A DNA stretch of 64,000 nt from Chaetomium olivaceum (taxonomy: Eukaryota; Ascomycota; Sordariomycetes; Sordariales; Chaetomiaceae): assembly GCA_039881045.1 (NCBI GenBank), contig JAYWVB010000006.1, positions 434,001 to 498,000 on the forward strand. Direction: 5' to 3'. Position 1 is the stretch's first letter; the number at the start of each line of letters is the position of its first letter. Below are positions 19,396 to 30,913 of the stretch, piece by piece. The notes below the pieces were generated by a model. It saw only the letters and a program-made list of their open reading frames with translations. It was not told the origin of the DNA and did not search any database. The position numbers were made by a program, and so were the translations under genes.

Positions 19396-20248
19396 TTATA
19401 AGGTACATCGCTGGCCTCCACACTCTGTCATCGTATGCACATAGCGAAGCTTTCCGCCCTCGAGGCGGAATTCATGACTATCAGCCCGCCATCATCATGT
19501 GCTCCCAAACGCAGAAGATGCTAACTGATCCCATGGCCTCATCAATAACATACCGGCGGCGGGTATTGGGCGCCTGACTCGAGTTGGACGGAATGCCGGG
19601 TTTGCAGGAGTCGTCAGGCCTCCCCTTTCCGGTGTATGCAGACCCTTCGAGTCGAACGCAGGGCGTCCCCCAAGGGACGGCGTCTGAGGCGGTAGCGTTG
19701 CTCCACATGTCAAGGTAGGCATCGCCAGCAGCCTGGATGAAATCCCTTTTGTCTCGTTTGCCCTCGGGAATCGGGTCCCACGTCTCCTGCAGCACGTACT
19801 CAAGCGTCTTCTTAGCGTCGAACAGCCACGAGTTTGTCGTCGAGGCGATTGTGTCGATGAGTGTAATACGGCCGTCACTCCCGTGGCGGATCTGGGTTCC
19901 GATGACATAGGGGTTCGCTGGGTCGCTGACGATGATCTCGGTGTAAGTTGCGCATGCCACGAGGTCGAAGTTGGTACGGCGGTGGTCAATTGTGAGCGCC
20001 TTGCTTAGTACACCTTGGTGCGGATCCTTTTTCTTGTTGTTTTCTTCATATTCCCAATCATCAGAAGCAAGCCCCTGAAGCAGGCTAACGTTGCCTGCCG
20101 TTTGTGTGGCGATGTAAGCATCTGCTGTCTCAACCAACACCGAGCGGTCGCAGTCAGCAGCTCGCGGAGCCAGATGATGTCTGGGTACGGCCTTCGCCGC
20201 TCCGAAAAAAAGAACTGCGAAAGAGGAAGCACTGATGAAGAGCACCAT
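19396..20248 (-). CDS. Secreted DUF8021-like protein, 3' frameshift
   Basis: ATG at 20248 starts a signal peptide (MVLFISASSFAVLFFGAAKA, cleavage near AVP). The mature chain begins with ADCDRSVLVETADAYIA and carries NRR-like and VIDEAMGSVSIFCVWEHM segments, which I associate with the fungal DUF8021 family of secreted, SnoaL-like proteins of unknown function. After WEHMM the frame ends at TGA, but removing one G near 19486 restores ADSHEFRLEGGKLRYVHTMT and ECGGQRCTL, stop at 19396. The 853-base span is one base over a multiple of three. Either a real late frameshift or a sequence error. First host gene to the right of the transposon island; no introns. Confidence 0.65.
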
Positions 20249-20967
20249 GTTGACTAGTGAATGAAGAATACGTTTGCGGTATGCCGAAACTGATCAAATC
20301 AGCAAGCACCTACTGGCATATAAGAACATGAAGGTGCGCGTGTCGACTACTCCAAAAAAAATGCTGCTTTGAACAGGGAACCATCAGCGGCCTTAAGTAA
20401 CTACGTTCAAGGCTGAGATACTTCTTCTCTTGTTGGTGACCAAGTGCCGGAGCCCTGAGTGGCGAGTGTAATATGCGGAACGGGACCCGGGGCTCGGCAC
20501 AGTGAGAGGCTTCGCGGCACCGGTAGATTCATCCACTCTGACCGTCACACTGGCACGGTAGCCAATCCCGGCTATTGGCAGTCGGCCAGTTGAACATCCT
20601 CAATACGGCTGTGAGATGTGAGGTCACTACACGGAACATCAAGAGCGGGGAAACAGGAGATATTTCTGTTCCCGGGCAGGCTCGTTGGGGGAAAAGCCCG
20701 GCTTAGTCTGCCCACTCAGGAAACGTGCGAGTTAGGGCACCGTATCACATTAAAACGGGATACAAGACACAAAACATATATACAAGGCCAAGAATACGCG
20801 CTGCCCCATTGCCACCTGCGCAAATGAGACAGCAGTACCAGGACAAAAGGAAACAACAACATGGCCAAAAAGAGTACAGGCCCGAGACGCCTCTAACCCT
20901 GGCGTAGACTGAATAAGAATCATACATATGCTACAAGAAGCGCTAGCCCCGTTACAGGTTGCCGATG
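20249..20967. other. Intergenic, no feature seen
   Basis: Lies upstream of the DUF8021-like gene and downstream of TOR. Moderate GC, no credible frame or RNA. It should hold the secreted gene's promoter and the TOR 3' UTR. Confidence 0.5.
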
Positions 20968-23900
20968 TCACCAGAAGCTGCACCACCCGATGTAATGTTG
21001 GCAGAGGTTTTCGAGTTTGGTAGCCTCGATGATCAGCTTGTTGACTTGCTCGTTCACCGTAAGTTCGTCATCCGGTTTGAAGTCTCGGCCGGTCAGCTTT
21101 TGCGCGACTCGGTCGAGTACCTCCACTGCTCGTGCGTTCTGTACCTCGGCCATCTCGTTCGGGCCATTTCCGTTTGCCATGCTGCTTGGTGCGGCCGCCG
21201 AGGAATTGGTACGCGCACGACCGCGGGCACCAGGAGGCGCACCCATCATGCCGTCCGGCCCTGCGGTGGTTTGAGCGGCTAGGAACTCGGTAGGGGCCAC
21301 AGGACCGTCGAGGATTGAGGGCCGGCGCGCGCGCCCTGCTTGTGGCCCAGCAATAGCTTGTTCCCGCTCAGAATTGAAGTGAGGTCCAGGCGGGCTGGCC
21401 GGGTTTGTGAGGCGCCATGTGAGTAGCGGGTCGTGAATGAACTAAGTAAAGAAGCACAGTTGATTAGCCCACGGTACGTTTTCCAGAGTCTGCGGCTTGG
21501 CCCATCGGGGACACCGGATGACACTTACAGCTTCCAAGACAGCCATCACGCTCTCCTTATTGTCTCGCAAGACCCTCATCACATGCTCGCACGTTGTGCG
21601 GAAACTGCCCTCGATGTTGCTAACTTCCATGGCATAAGTGAGCATGCGAGTGAGTCTGAAGGGCACTCGCTCCGGGTACTTTTCCCGCTTCATCGCCACT
21701 TCAAAACAATCGCCAAAGTCGATGTGGATGATCTTTCCCGTGATCCGGTCGAGCATCAGATTACTAGGGTGTCTGTCTCCCAGACCCAGAATGTATCCAA
21801 CCATCGACATAACGCCGAGGGAACGCGTGTAATTGGTTCTCCTGTCCAACCAAGCCTCGGAGCTCTTGCTCTTGAGCCAGAGAACGCGGTACAGGTCTTG
21901 GCCTGTGGTGTTGTCTAGCGCATACCCAAACACCTCGACCTTCTGCATCAGCGTCAGATTATCATAGTCTGGGGCCATTTGTAGCATGATCCGGTGCTCG
22001 ATATTGAGGAGAATCTTCCTGGATTCCCTGTACTCCCGGATGAGTTGGTGGACAGTGTCGCTGTTCGGCACCCAGCCAAGGAGGCCCGAGTTCTGCGACA
22101 AGGGGATCGCTGGGTAGCGCTGGATGTTGAGATGCCGCTTGTAGGACTCGGAATCGTTAGACAGGAGTGTGTTGCAAAGGCCAAAAAGCTGCATGACGCG
22201 TTCATCTTGCCGAATATCTTCGTGACCCTTGAGCAAGAACGTGTACGTTTTTCCGTCGCTTCCGACTATGTCGAGCTTCCTGGGCCGCTGTTTTGAACTG
22301 ATGACGCTGAAGGTGCCATCAAATCCCATGATCTTGACAATATCCTGACCGCTGCGGTACGTGCCAGGTACCGCAAGCTCGAGATCCCGAGCCTGGAGCA
22401 GGTCCGGCGAACAGTACGTCAGCTCGAGGCTTGTCATCTGCGGGAGCTGTCGGCTGATACGTCGGAAAACTTGGTAGTAGAGATCCCAGGCTTGACTGAT
22501 GTCGTTCACGTCCTGAGAATGGCGGTATTGGCGGCACCATTCACGCGCCTCGCTCAGGTCCCTACCGAACGTCTGCGTGAACGAGATCTCCCTGAGGTCG
22601 CTGGCCCCTTCTCGAGCAAGTCATGGAGGGGCTCGAGAACGTCGAACATGCCATGAATGTTATGATCGCCGAAATACAGACGGGAGGCCTCCTCGAGTCC
22701 TTCGTGCCAAAGTTCGTGCCATAAAACCGCGACCCTGATAAGCTCGCGGCTTACAATGTCGGCCTGTTCCACGAGCTTGGGACTGTGTTGACGCATGCTC
22801 TCCATTATTAGGCTGGCGGTTTTGGATCGCCGCGTGCTCTGCCTCGACTTCATCGCGACAGTAAGCGGGTATACTAGCGCTTGTGGGTGCGCGCGCCCAA
22901 CGTCGGATAGTAGAGCGTGAATCGACGCCTGAACCCGCCTGTTGGGTTGGTTGATGCGGGCAATGAGCTGCGGGATGACCTCAAGCCAGGTATCGACGCT
23001 GACATGCGCGAACCCGTCAGTGACAGCGGTGATGACCTCTTGGTACCCGCCGTAAGTGAGCCACAGGGTGAGTAGGCGAAGGGTATCTTGCAAAGAGCTG
23101 CCAGACGAGAGAGCGATAGACTCGAAGAAACCATGCACAGCCGGAACGACGTGGTGGACAATGATGCTGTGCTCGGATCGGCCTTCCAGTTCCTTCCTGG
23201 ATGCCAGAGCTTGAACGACCTCGAAGTTGGCCAGTGCCCAGGCATGCCAGGCTTTGTACCATCGAGGATGGTAGTGAGTGGCCTTAGAATAACAGTCCAG
23301 AATGTCCTGACGTCGTGTGTGCTGCCAATCGTTCTTGCCAAGTGTGATCATCCAATCACCCTGTCGAAGGTAACATTTGGCGAGAAGCACAGTTTGTTCG
23401 AGCCACTGGCGTTGCGCATCGGGGCCGAGGACGGCCTCGTCGAAGTCGGCGTACCTTGTGTGGCTCAAACCGTCGCCCATGGAATTTGTGGCTTGGGCAG
23501 AAGCATTCAACTGTAGCCTTGCGCTCTCGACGCGATGGGCGGTTTCCTCAGTGAACCTGTGAAGACAATAAAGTGTTCGCTCGGCGACGCCACGGTCTGA
23601 GCTCCGGACACCTGGCTGCTGGCCAATTTCCCATTGAAACTTGAGCACTGCATATACGATCGGAGAGGCGATGCGTTCGAGGCCCGGGCTGGTTGGTTGT
23701 TCGAACCAGTAAGGAATGACGGATTCCAGTGGAGCATCAGTGTCGATGAGCTGCTTAAGGGACTTTTCGGCGAGGCCCATCCGCCCTGATTTCCGGCAAA
23801 GGTTGGCGAACTTCGTCCACATGTGCATATTCTCCTGTGGGGTGAGCACCAGAGACCTCAACCGAAGCGTTCGTTGCCAAACTTCGACGTTGCGTTGACA

Positions 23901-26900
23901 GCCCTTGAGACGGGTCTCCCAAGTCGCTCGCAGAGTGGCACGCTTCTCCGGCCCACACTGCTTGTAGACTATGAGCTCTTCTAGCTCAGCAAGCATCTGA
24001 ACCCTAACGACAACCTGATAGGCGCGATTGTACGATTCGCTGACAAGCGCGCTAAGCTCCGTGTCAAGACCCTCGCGAGCCTGCTCGATGCAGCCCAGTG
24101 CTTCCCGGAATTGGTTCCGATGCAGGGCAAGAATAGCCCCAAAGAAGGCGCGATCAGGCGAGAAACGCTTCATCGATTGCAAGTAGGTGTCCATCGAGTC
24201 CCATTTTCCAAGGCCCCAGGCTGCTGTCGTCGCCAATGGCGCAATTCTTCGCTGAATTTCCGGGCCCGAGTTGGCCCACGTCTTACCAGCTAGTGATGCA
24301 AGCGAGTCCCATTCGCCCAACGCGTGATAACAGCGCATTTTCCCCATAACGATGTCGACAGGTGTGGGCTGGTCCTCTGGAAGCTCCCGCTCTCTCTGAC
24401 AGTAGAAGTTGAGTGCCTCGTCCCAGCGCTCTAGTTTCTCGAACCAGCTCTCTCGTAGTTGGATCCCGTCTTTGTAGGCTTTAACTTTGCGCAGAATACC
24501 AATGGCAGCATCAGACTGTTGCAGCTGATTGTTGATCACGATGAGGGCCTCTACCGCGTGACTGTTATGGTCTTGCAGAAATTCAAGCTCCTTGTAGTGA
24601 AGTGCTTTGGCGTAGGCATGGCATCTTGCCGCTTCGCGTCCCAAGATACGGATATCAATGGGGAGTGCCTTGTCATCGTGCTCCATGAACTCTGCAAGAT
24701 TAAGAAGCTGGCCGAGAAGGTCAGGGGGAACATTCTCGGATTTGATTGTGTTTTCGATGTTTGTTATGAGTTCCTCCTAGATGGGCAGTTTGTTAGTCAA
24801 TGCTTGGTGGCAGCGTGCCTCGGCGCCATACCTGGTAGGAGTCGTAGAGTTCACTCCAACAAGAGACGAAGGCGGAGTTGAAGAGCTCTCGGGCCAGGGG
24901 TTGGTAGTTGCTCGCCAGGCTGGCACAGGCTCGAAGAGAATGGTTCGGCGACTCTGAGAGTAGAGTTGTGCTAAACTTGCGGAACCATTCGTGCCAGTCG
25001 TCTTTGGTGGCTTTCCCCTTCGTCTCCCATGCCTGTTTTAAATGCACAGGATTCAGATCAAGCTTCTTTGGCGGGTTGTTCTCGGACGTGTATGACTCCA
25101 CAGAGTTATCCTCGAACCGGGGGGCAAGGTTTTGGGGAAGTGCCTCGCCCTTCCTGAGCTTCTCTACCGCTTTGTCGTAGTTGGAATGTTGGATGCCGTA
25201 CATGGTGATGGTCTTTTCGACAGTGTGCTCAAAATGCAGGTAGTCACGCCCTAGCTGTAACATGAGCGCGCAAAGGGTGTCAAGAGCGGCCACCCGGAGG
25301 CTGGGCTCCTGACTGGCGAGGACTCTGGTTAAAGGATGGATGATCTTGGACGCGTAGTCGTTGAGGTTGACCATGCTTGAGAGTTTGCCAATGGTCTCAA
25401 TCGACGACTTCCGTAAGAACATGGGCTGCGCTGGGTTGTCGAATAGCCGTACCAGAATGGGGACGATGAGATGCATGTATTCTTCCGCACTCGAACCGAA
25501 GACTAGGAAGGCGTGGAATATCTTCTCGGTCGGCTGACGCTTTGTACTCGTATCCCTTTCCAACACTCCGAGCACCAAGGGGAGCAAGCTGGCAAGGTAG
25601 ATCTTGAACTCTCCCTCCAGCGACCGTGAGATTGACTCAATGAGGGCCATGATGGTCGTTTGTAGCGAGGATGTTGTGTTCCAGAACTCCTGCAGCACCT
25701 CGATGATGTCAGGGAGGTAAACACGGATATGCTGGCGCACAATGCCAACGAGTCTGCTCAGGTGATTGAAATAATAGTCGAGTCTCGTCGGGCTCGAGGC
25801 TCTGATGACGGCAATGAAGGCGGGAACCACCCGGTCGAGGAACTGTACGCATTTGAGCCCCAGTGTGATGAAGATACTCATGATAGCATCGACTACATTG
25901 CCATGCCATTGTAGCAAAGACTGGTCTTTCAAGATCTGAAGCAGGGCATTGATGACGACGGTGGGGGTAGTAGTCTTCCTGCGATGGAGTAAGTCCCCCC
26001 ATCATAAGAGACACGTCAGTTAACTGGGTAGCCTCGGGACGGTGTTGGGTTTGCGGCGTTCGCTCTTCGACCTGCTGTTTTTTGGTTTTAGCTCTCACTC
26101 TAAAGGGTTGTTTAAGTTCCAGATATTTTTCGACTATGAAAGAAGGGGGCACAGGCCCGTTGTCTTGGGACTTGTTTTCTCGTTGTCCGAATCTGCCATG
26201 GTGGGACTGGCAAGCGACAACGACAAGAAATGGGCGTGATGAAGGAATATAGGGGAGGTAATAAGCTGTACCTGATGTTTATAAGGGTCTAGTGCGCCCA
26301 GAATCCCCATGAGCTTGATCGTTTCCTGCCGCAGTGGACCGTGTTGGGGTTCGCCCCGTATGATTGATTGTAGGATCTCGAGCAACTGCGGATATTCGAG
26401 GTAGGGTTTGATGACGTAGCCGGCATTGCTGGCTAGTTGACCGAGGGTGTGAAGAGCTGCCTCCCGTTTGATAGGTGCGCTCTGATCCTGCAAGGCGTCA
26501 ATGATAATGGGCATGAGTGTGTCCTTGTAAGCAAGCATCTCTGCACCCCCAACCGTGCAGAGCTCGCCGATGGCCTGGAGGATGGTAGCCGCGACAGACG
26601 GAGTCGGGTCAGAGGCTTTTGGCAAGAGGACTTCCGTGATGGAGCTGACGTAGGGCTTTACTAAGTCTTGAGCGTGCTGGGTTAAAAGGCTGAGGAGCTT
26701 TGAGCTCTCTTCCTTACTTCTCGCCACGTCGGTGTATTCCAGCTCGGTCAACATTTGGATGATGGTCTTGCGCAATTGTGGGATGACATATGCCGGGTTG
26801 TGACGGGCTAGTCGACCGATTATTGACACGGCAACCTCCCTGACCGCAAACTGCTCGTCATGGAGAGCAAAGAAGAGGGTGCGGATGTTCTCGGCCTTGG

Positions 26901-28878
26901 CGAGATGCTGATCGAACCGTTCGTCGAGGGCGGCAAGGACCGTCCGGCGAATCTTGGGCTCAGGATCTGAGACGCCCACCGTCAATAGTTTTTCAACGAC
27001 GTCGGCGACGACCTGCAAAGCGTGGTAGCTAGTTTGGTTAACGATAGGATCGCGCACGTATAGTTGGCAGCAAGTGAGCGCCGCGGCCTCGCGGATTTCC
27101 GGGTCGTCATCCTCGACGTATTTGATAGCGACATCGCGGACAAATTCATTCAGAACGTGGCCTTCACACAATGTTAGAACCTGCTGTACCATCACCTGGG
27201 GCATTTCTGGCATAGTAGCCGGAGAACGGTACTCCACCCTTTGTAAGAGTGGGCGGAGCGAGAAAAGGGGCCAATTACCTGAGAAATCAAAGCTGCCGAG
27301 TGTGTTCAAGGCAAGCTTCACCTCGGCCTTTCCTCGCTCGTGAACTGACGGGTCCTTGGGATCTTTGGGGATGGGTGGAATGGAGGAGAGCGGATTGGGG
27401 TGGGGTGCTCCCAACGGCCGGAAGGGTTCGCCACATAGGACCTTGCTCAGCATGTTGAGTAGGCGCTCTTGTATGGTACCCTTGACAGGAGGGATGTAAA
27501 AAGCCATGTCGACCAGCGCCTGAGTCAGCTTCGGCGTGAGCTCACAGGCGAAAATGGGATCGAGCAGCGCCTCCATGTACTTGCTCAGCGTTTGACCCAC
27601 TGCTACGGCGAGCCGGCTGATGCAATCGAACACGGGGTCGACAGAGCCTCGCTTGCGGGACTGCACACTGAGTCCTTCGCGGACATAGATCAGGACGCCA
27701 TCGAGATAAGGCGCAATGGAACTCTTGACGGAGTTGGCAATGTTACCAATGGCCAGGAACGCATCGTTCCGTTCCTTCTCCTTCTTGAGCATGCTGGAGA
27801 GATAAACCATGAACTTGTGCAAATAGGTCGCGCCGAATTCGGTAGGGGCGTAGTTGGCCAAATCTGGAATAAGAAAGACGACCGTTTTGCGAATTGCGGA
27901 GTCGCGCGCATCCTTGTGACGGAAGACAATCTCGCAGGCATTTTGGTAGTGGTTCTGCATGTACATACCTCCTTGTTCAAGAAGCTCCTTTAGAACAAGG
28001 AGGGAGGCGTGGATGTATTCAACGGTGTTGGTCTTGAGGCCCTTCACCGCTTCCGTGAACATCTTATCCATCCACTCCTGCTTCATCTCCTGATCACGCT
28101 CCCGGATTATCTTGAAGCAGGCGCTGACGGTTTCGCTTGAGGTGGCTCGGATCAAGTGGCGAGGATCCCGCAAGCCGATCCAGATTTGATCGAAGACGAA
28201 GCCGACGTATGGATACATCAGGGTAGGCGCATTCCTCGCCAGCTCACGGAGAACCAAGACGGCACTGTATCTCCTCTCCTCCACGCGATCCGATTGTAGC
28301 CACTCAAGCGCAGTGTGCATCTCGGCGTCAACAAGTTCGGATATTAGAGAGCCGCCCGGTTTGCACATCTTGCCCAAAACCACAGCGGCAGGTTGCATGG
28401 GATTGAGATCTTTCCCGCGTAGTATAGTTCCGATGTATTGCTGAAAGCGACTGTATTTCAAGGCGGGCTCGATGCCCTCAAAGTCCACCAGGGCATCGAG
28501 GATGTAGACACCGCCCATCTTATCATACGTATCGGTGCCTTGGATCAATGACATGGTCCGTTGATTGACGGTGTCGAAAAATCGTTGGAATTGTTCGGCG
28601 CCCATCTCTGCTCGGGGGTCAGTAGCTTGACCAAGGTACTGGGGGAGTAGGCAGGCCGCCGTAGTCGTAGCTCTCACCTTGCTTGGCGATATTAACCAGG
28701 TCCCGGACCTGTCGCGCAGCGCGCTTCCGTTGGTCTTCAGCATAGCTTCTATTGCGTGCATGGAAGTCAGCCAGTGTCGTTCAGAAGCGCCACAACAGAG
28801 TAGGGTAACGCACCTATTCCTGACTTCTTTGATGTATTGATCCAGCGCGGTGGCCGCCTGATCCCTGATGATCGACAT
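20968..28878 (-). CDS. tor: TOR serine/threonine kinase (six exons; two homopolymer indels)
   Basis: Target of rapamycin, the PI3K-like kinase at the core of TORC1/TORC2. Exons 28878-28814, 28748-28678, 28607-26272, 26074-24832, 24776-21529 and 21441-20968 give about 2,478 residues: HEAT repeats, FAT, FRB (ASRLYFGDHNIHGMF...AWDLYYQVF), kinase (GLGDRHPSNLMLD catalytic loop, IHIDFGD metal motif) and FATC ending CQHYIGWCSFW. Two frame breaks: exon 26074-24832 has one base too many at a G run, 25963-25967 (DYYPTVVINALLQ is restored with four). Exon 24776-21529 has one too few at the G/C run near 22607-22610 (LLEKGASDLREISF is restored). The true start may lie upstream: in the same frame TLDEITKSFSE precedes ATG 28878 and the frame is open to 29034, so a further 5' exon is likely. 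Confidence 0.93.
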
Positions 28879-29794
28879 CTTGTCCGGGTTTGGATTTCTC
28901 TCAGTCTCGCTGAAAGATTTGGTGATCTCGTCGAGCGTTGAAGCGCTATGTCGGTTGTCGCTGACCCATAGTCGGCTCTTGTGCTCCGGGCCACAGGCTA
29001 GGCTCAGACCAGGCCGAGATGTTCGGGCAGGCGTTCACGTTGGGACGAGAGGGTTTCGGGTGCCTCAACCCGTTCAACCAGCACCCTGTTGTCGCTCGAA
29101 GTTGACAAGTGCCGCGTGTTTGCATTCAATGTCTGACGAGCCTTGGGTAGAAGTTGTCGCGGGTTCAGCGATCGGCCGGGATCGTATCGCGGGAAACTGG
29201 AGCGCTGGCAGGGTTATTGTTATTCGTGTTTCTTCGCCAGGCCAGGCCGCCAGTTGTATCGGTTGGTGTATTTTCGCTCTTGCGATGAAGAGATGAAGGT
29301 CGCGAGCACAGCGGCACCGTGTCCGAAAAGGTACATGTACCGATCCAGGGTGCCAGGTGCATCGGCGCAACTCAAGCTCGACACTGACGTGGGGTAGGGT
29401 ACGCACGTGCCATTGGGACCCGCCCAAACCCGGCCCCCAAGGCACAATGGCTTCTGGAGCGCCATCCGGTCAGTGTTCGAGGTGCTGGCGGCCTGACCTG
29501 GGTACCGGCACTGAGGTACATAGTGTAACTACCTGGCGTATCTTACACGTAGAAACTGCCCTGGTTACGGCACTCTAGCACGGGCCGCAAGAGGGAGTTT
29601 GTCTGTATCTGACTTTCGAGCCGCAAACCAGTCGCCTCCTTCCCTTCCGCTCGCGTTAGTCATTTTACCTACTCCCAACTACCATTTTACCTAATTTCGA
29701 GGCTCAGACTGATCCATCCTACTTAAGGCCTAACTAAACCTCCGGTTGCAAAACAATCACACAACACAATTAAGCTAGCATCAAAACATCCCCG
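28879..29794. other. Divergent promoter region between TOR and Rtf2
   Basis: The right-hand genes diverge here. Bases 28879-29034 may include a 5' coding extension of TOR. The rest shows no coding sense; pyrimidine-rich and CAAACAATCACAC stretches precede the Rtf2 ATG. Confidence 0.5.
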
Positions 29795-30730
29795 ATGGGT
29801 AACGATGGCGGCTCAATCCCAAAACGCCGCGAGCTTGTTAAGTCGGCTGCACGGGCGCCAACCGTGAGCGAGCTCAAGGCAACTGCGCTTGAGAACCTCA
29901 CCCATGCCTGGGCCTACGACCCCCTGACATCGGAGACTCTCGACCTGGAAAACGTGGTGTCCGACTGGCGAGGGCGTCTCTACAACTACGAGTCGGTCCT
30001 CAAGGGATTAATGCCAAGCGGTGATGACAACGAGGCCACGGCCCCCACGCTCGCGCATGGTGAGTCGCCGGAATTGTCGTTCACGTCAACGGGCATTCGA
30101 TCACTCCGCGATGTCATCAAGCTTAAGATCAAGCGCTACGAGCCCTCCGCATCCAAAGGGCAGGAGGTCTGGGCCTGCCCGGTGTCGCTGAAGGAGCTGG
30201 GCCCTGCGACAAAGGCCGTCTACCTCGTCCCGTGCGGCCACGTCTTTGCCGACGCGGCCATCAAGCAGATTCAAGAGGATATCTGCCCAGAATGCAGCGA
30301 GAAGTTTGAAGCTAGAGACGTCATCCCAATCTTACCGACTGAAAATGTAGACCTCGATCATCTCACGGAGAGAATCAGCAGTCTTAAGGCTAGCGGGCTC
30401 ACGCACAGCCTGAAGAGGGAGAAGGGTAACGGGAAGAAGAAGCGCAAGGCAGAGGAGGCGGACGGGGATGGAAAACCCAAATCTGAAAAGGCAGGGGGTT
30501 CTCACAGAGAACATGGATCGGCGGTCAAGGCAACTTCGAAGTCAAATGCCAGCAGCCGAATGAGTGGCATAAACAATGCCATGACGGCGTCACTCACCGC
30601 GAGAGTTTTAGCAGAGCAGGAGGAACGCAACAAACGGCGCAAGGGCTGCCGAGGCACGATAAGCAATGAAGATAGTTACTTCGAACATGATATTGCCACC
30701 GTACCTTACCGGTTAATCGGTGTGTCATAA
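29795..30730 (+). CDS. rtf2: Replication termination factor 2 (Rtf2) homologue
   Basis: 311 residues, one exon. It begins MGNDGGSIPKRRELVK, the conserved Rtf2 start. A central Rtf2-type RING-like domain follows: WACPVSLKELG, VYLVPCGHVFADAAI, DICPECSEKFEARDVIPI. Then comes a lysine-rich low-complexity region (GKKKRKAEEADGDGKPKSEK) and the GINNAMTASLTARVLAEQEE segment. In fission yeast Rtf2 stabilises stalled forks at RTS1; in animals it acts on replisome ubiquitination and splicing. The usual end after NKRRK is a short acidic/basic tail; here the frame runs on into GCRGTISNEDSYFEHD. The last 30 residues look unrelated and may be a missed intron or altered tail. Confidence 0.88.
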   Translation: MGNDGGSIPKRRELVKSAARAPTVSELKATALENLTHAWAYDPLTSETLDLENVVSDWRGRLYNYESVLKGLMPSGDDNEATAPTLAHGESPELSFTSTGIRSLRDVIKLKIKRYEPSASKGQEVWACPVSLKELGPATKAVYLVPCGHVFADAAIKQIQEDICPECSEKFEARDVIPILPTENVDLDHLTERISSLKASGLTHSLKREKGNGKKKRKAEEADGDGKPKSEKAGGSHREHGSAVKATSKSNASSRMSGINNAMTASLTARVLAEQEERNKRRKGCRGTISNEDSYFEHDIATVPYRLIGVS

Positions 30731-30913
30731 TAGCAATAACTTGAAATTATTCATGGAATTGCACCCGACCATGTTGGAAAACAAAACGACGAAGTGATCG
30801 ATGCTAACGCGACTGGTTCTAACGCCATCCATACATTGCCCAAAGCACGCCGACTGCTATCTATCATGAAGACCACCGCACAGCGTGATAATACACTGCT
30901 AAGGTACAAATAT

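Noticed and set aside
20005..20257. Frames on both strands over the DUF8021-like gene
   Set aside because: They overlap the signal peptide gene in other frames with no supporting motif.
23088..23516. 142-residue plus-strand frame inside TOR
   Set aside because: Antisense shadow of the FAT domain; no start context or domain.
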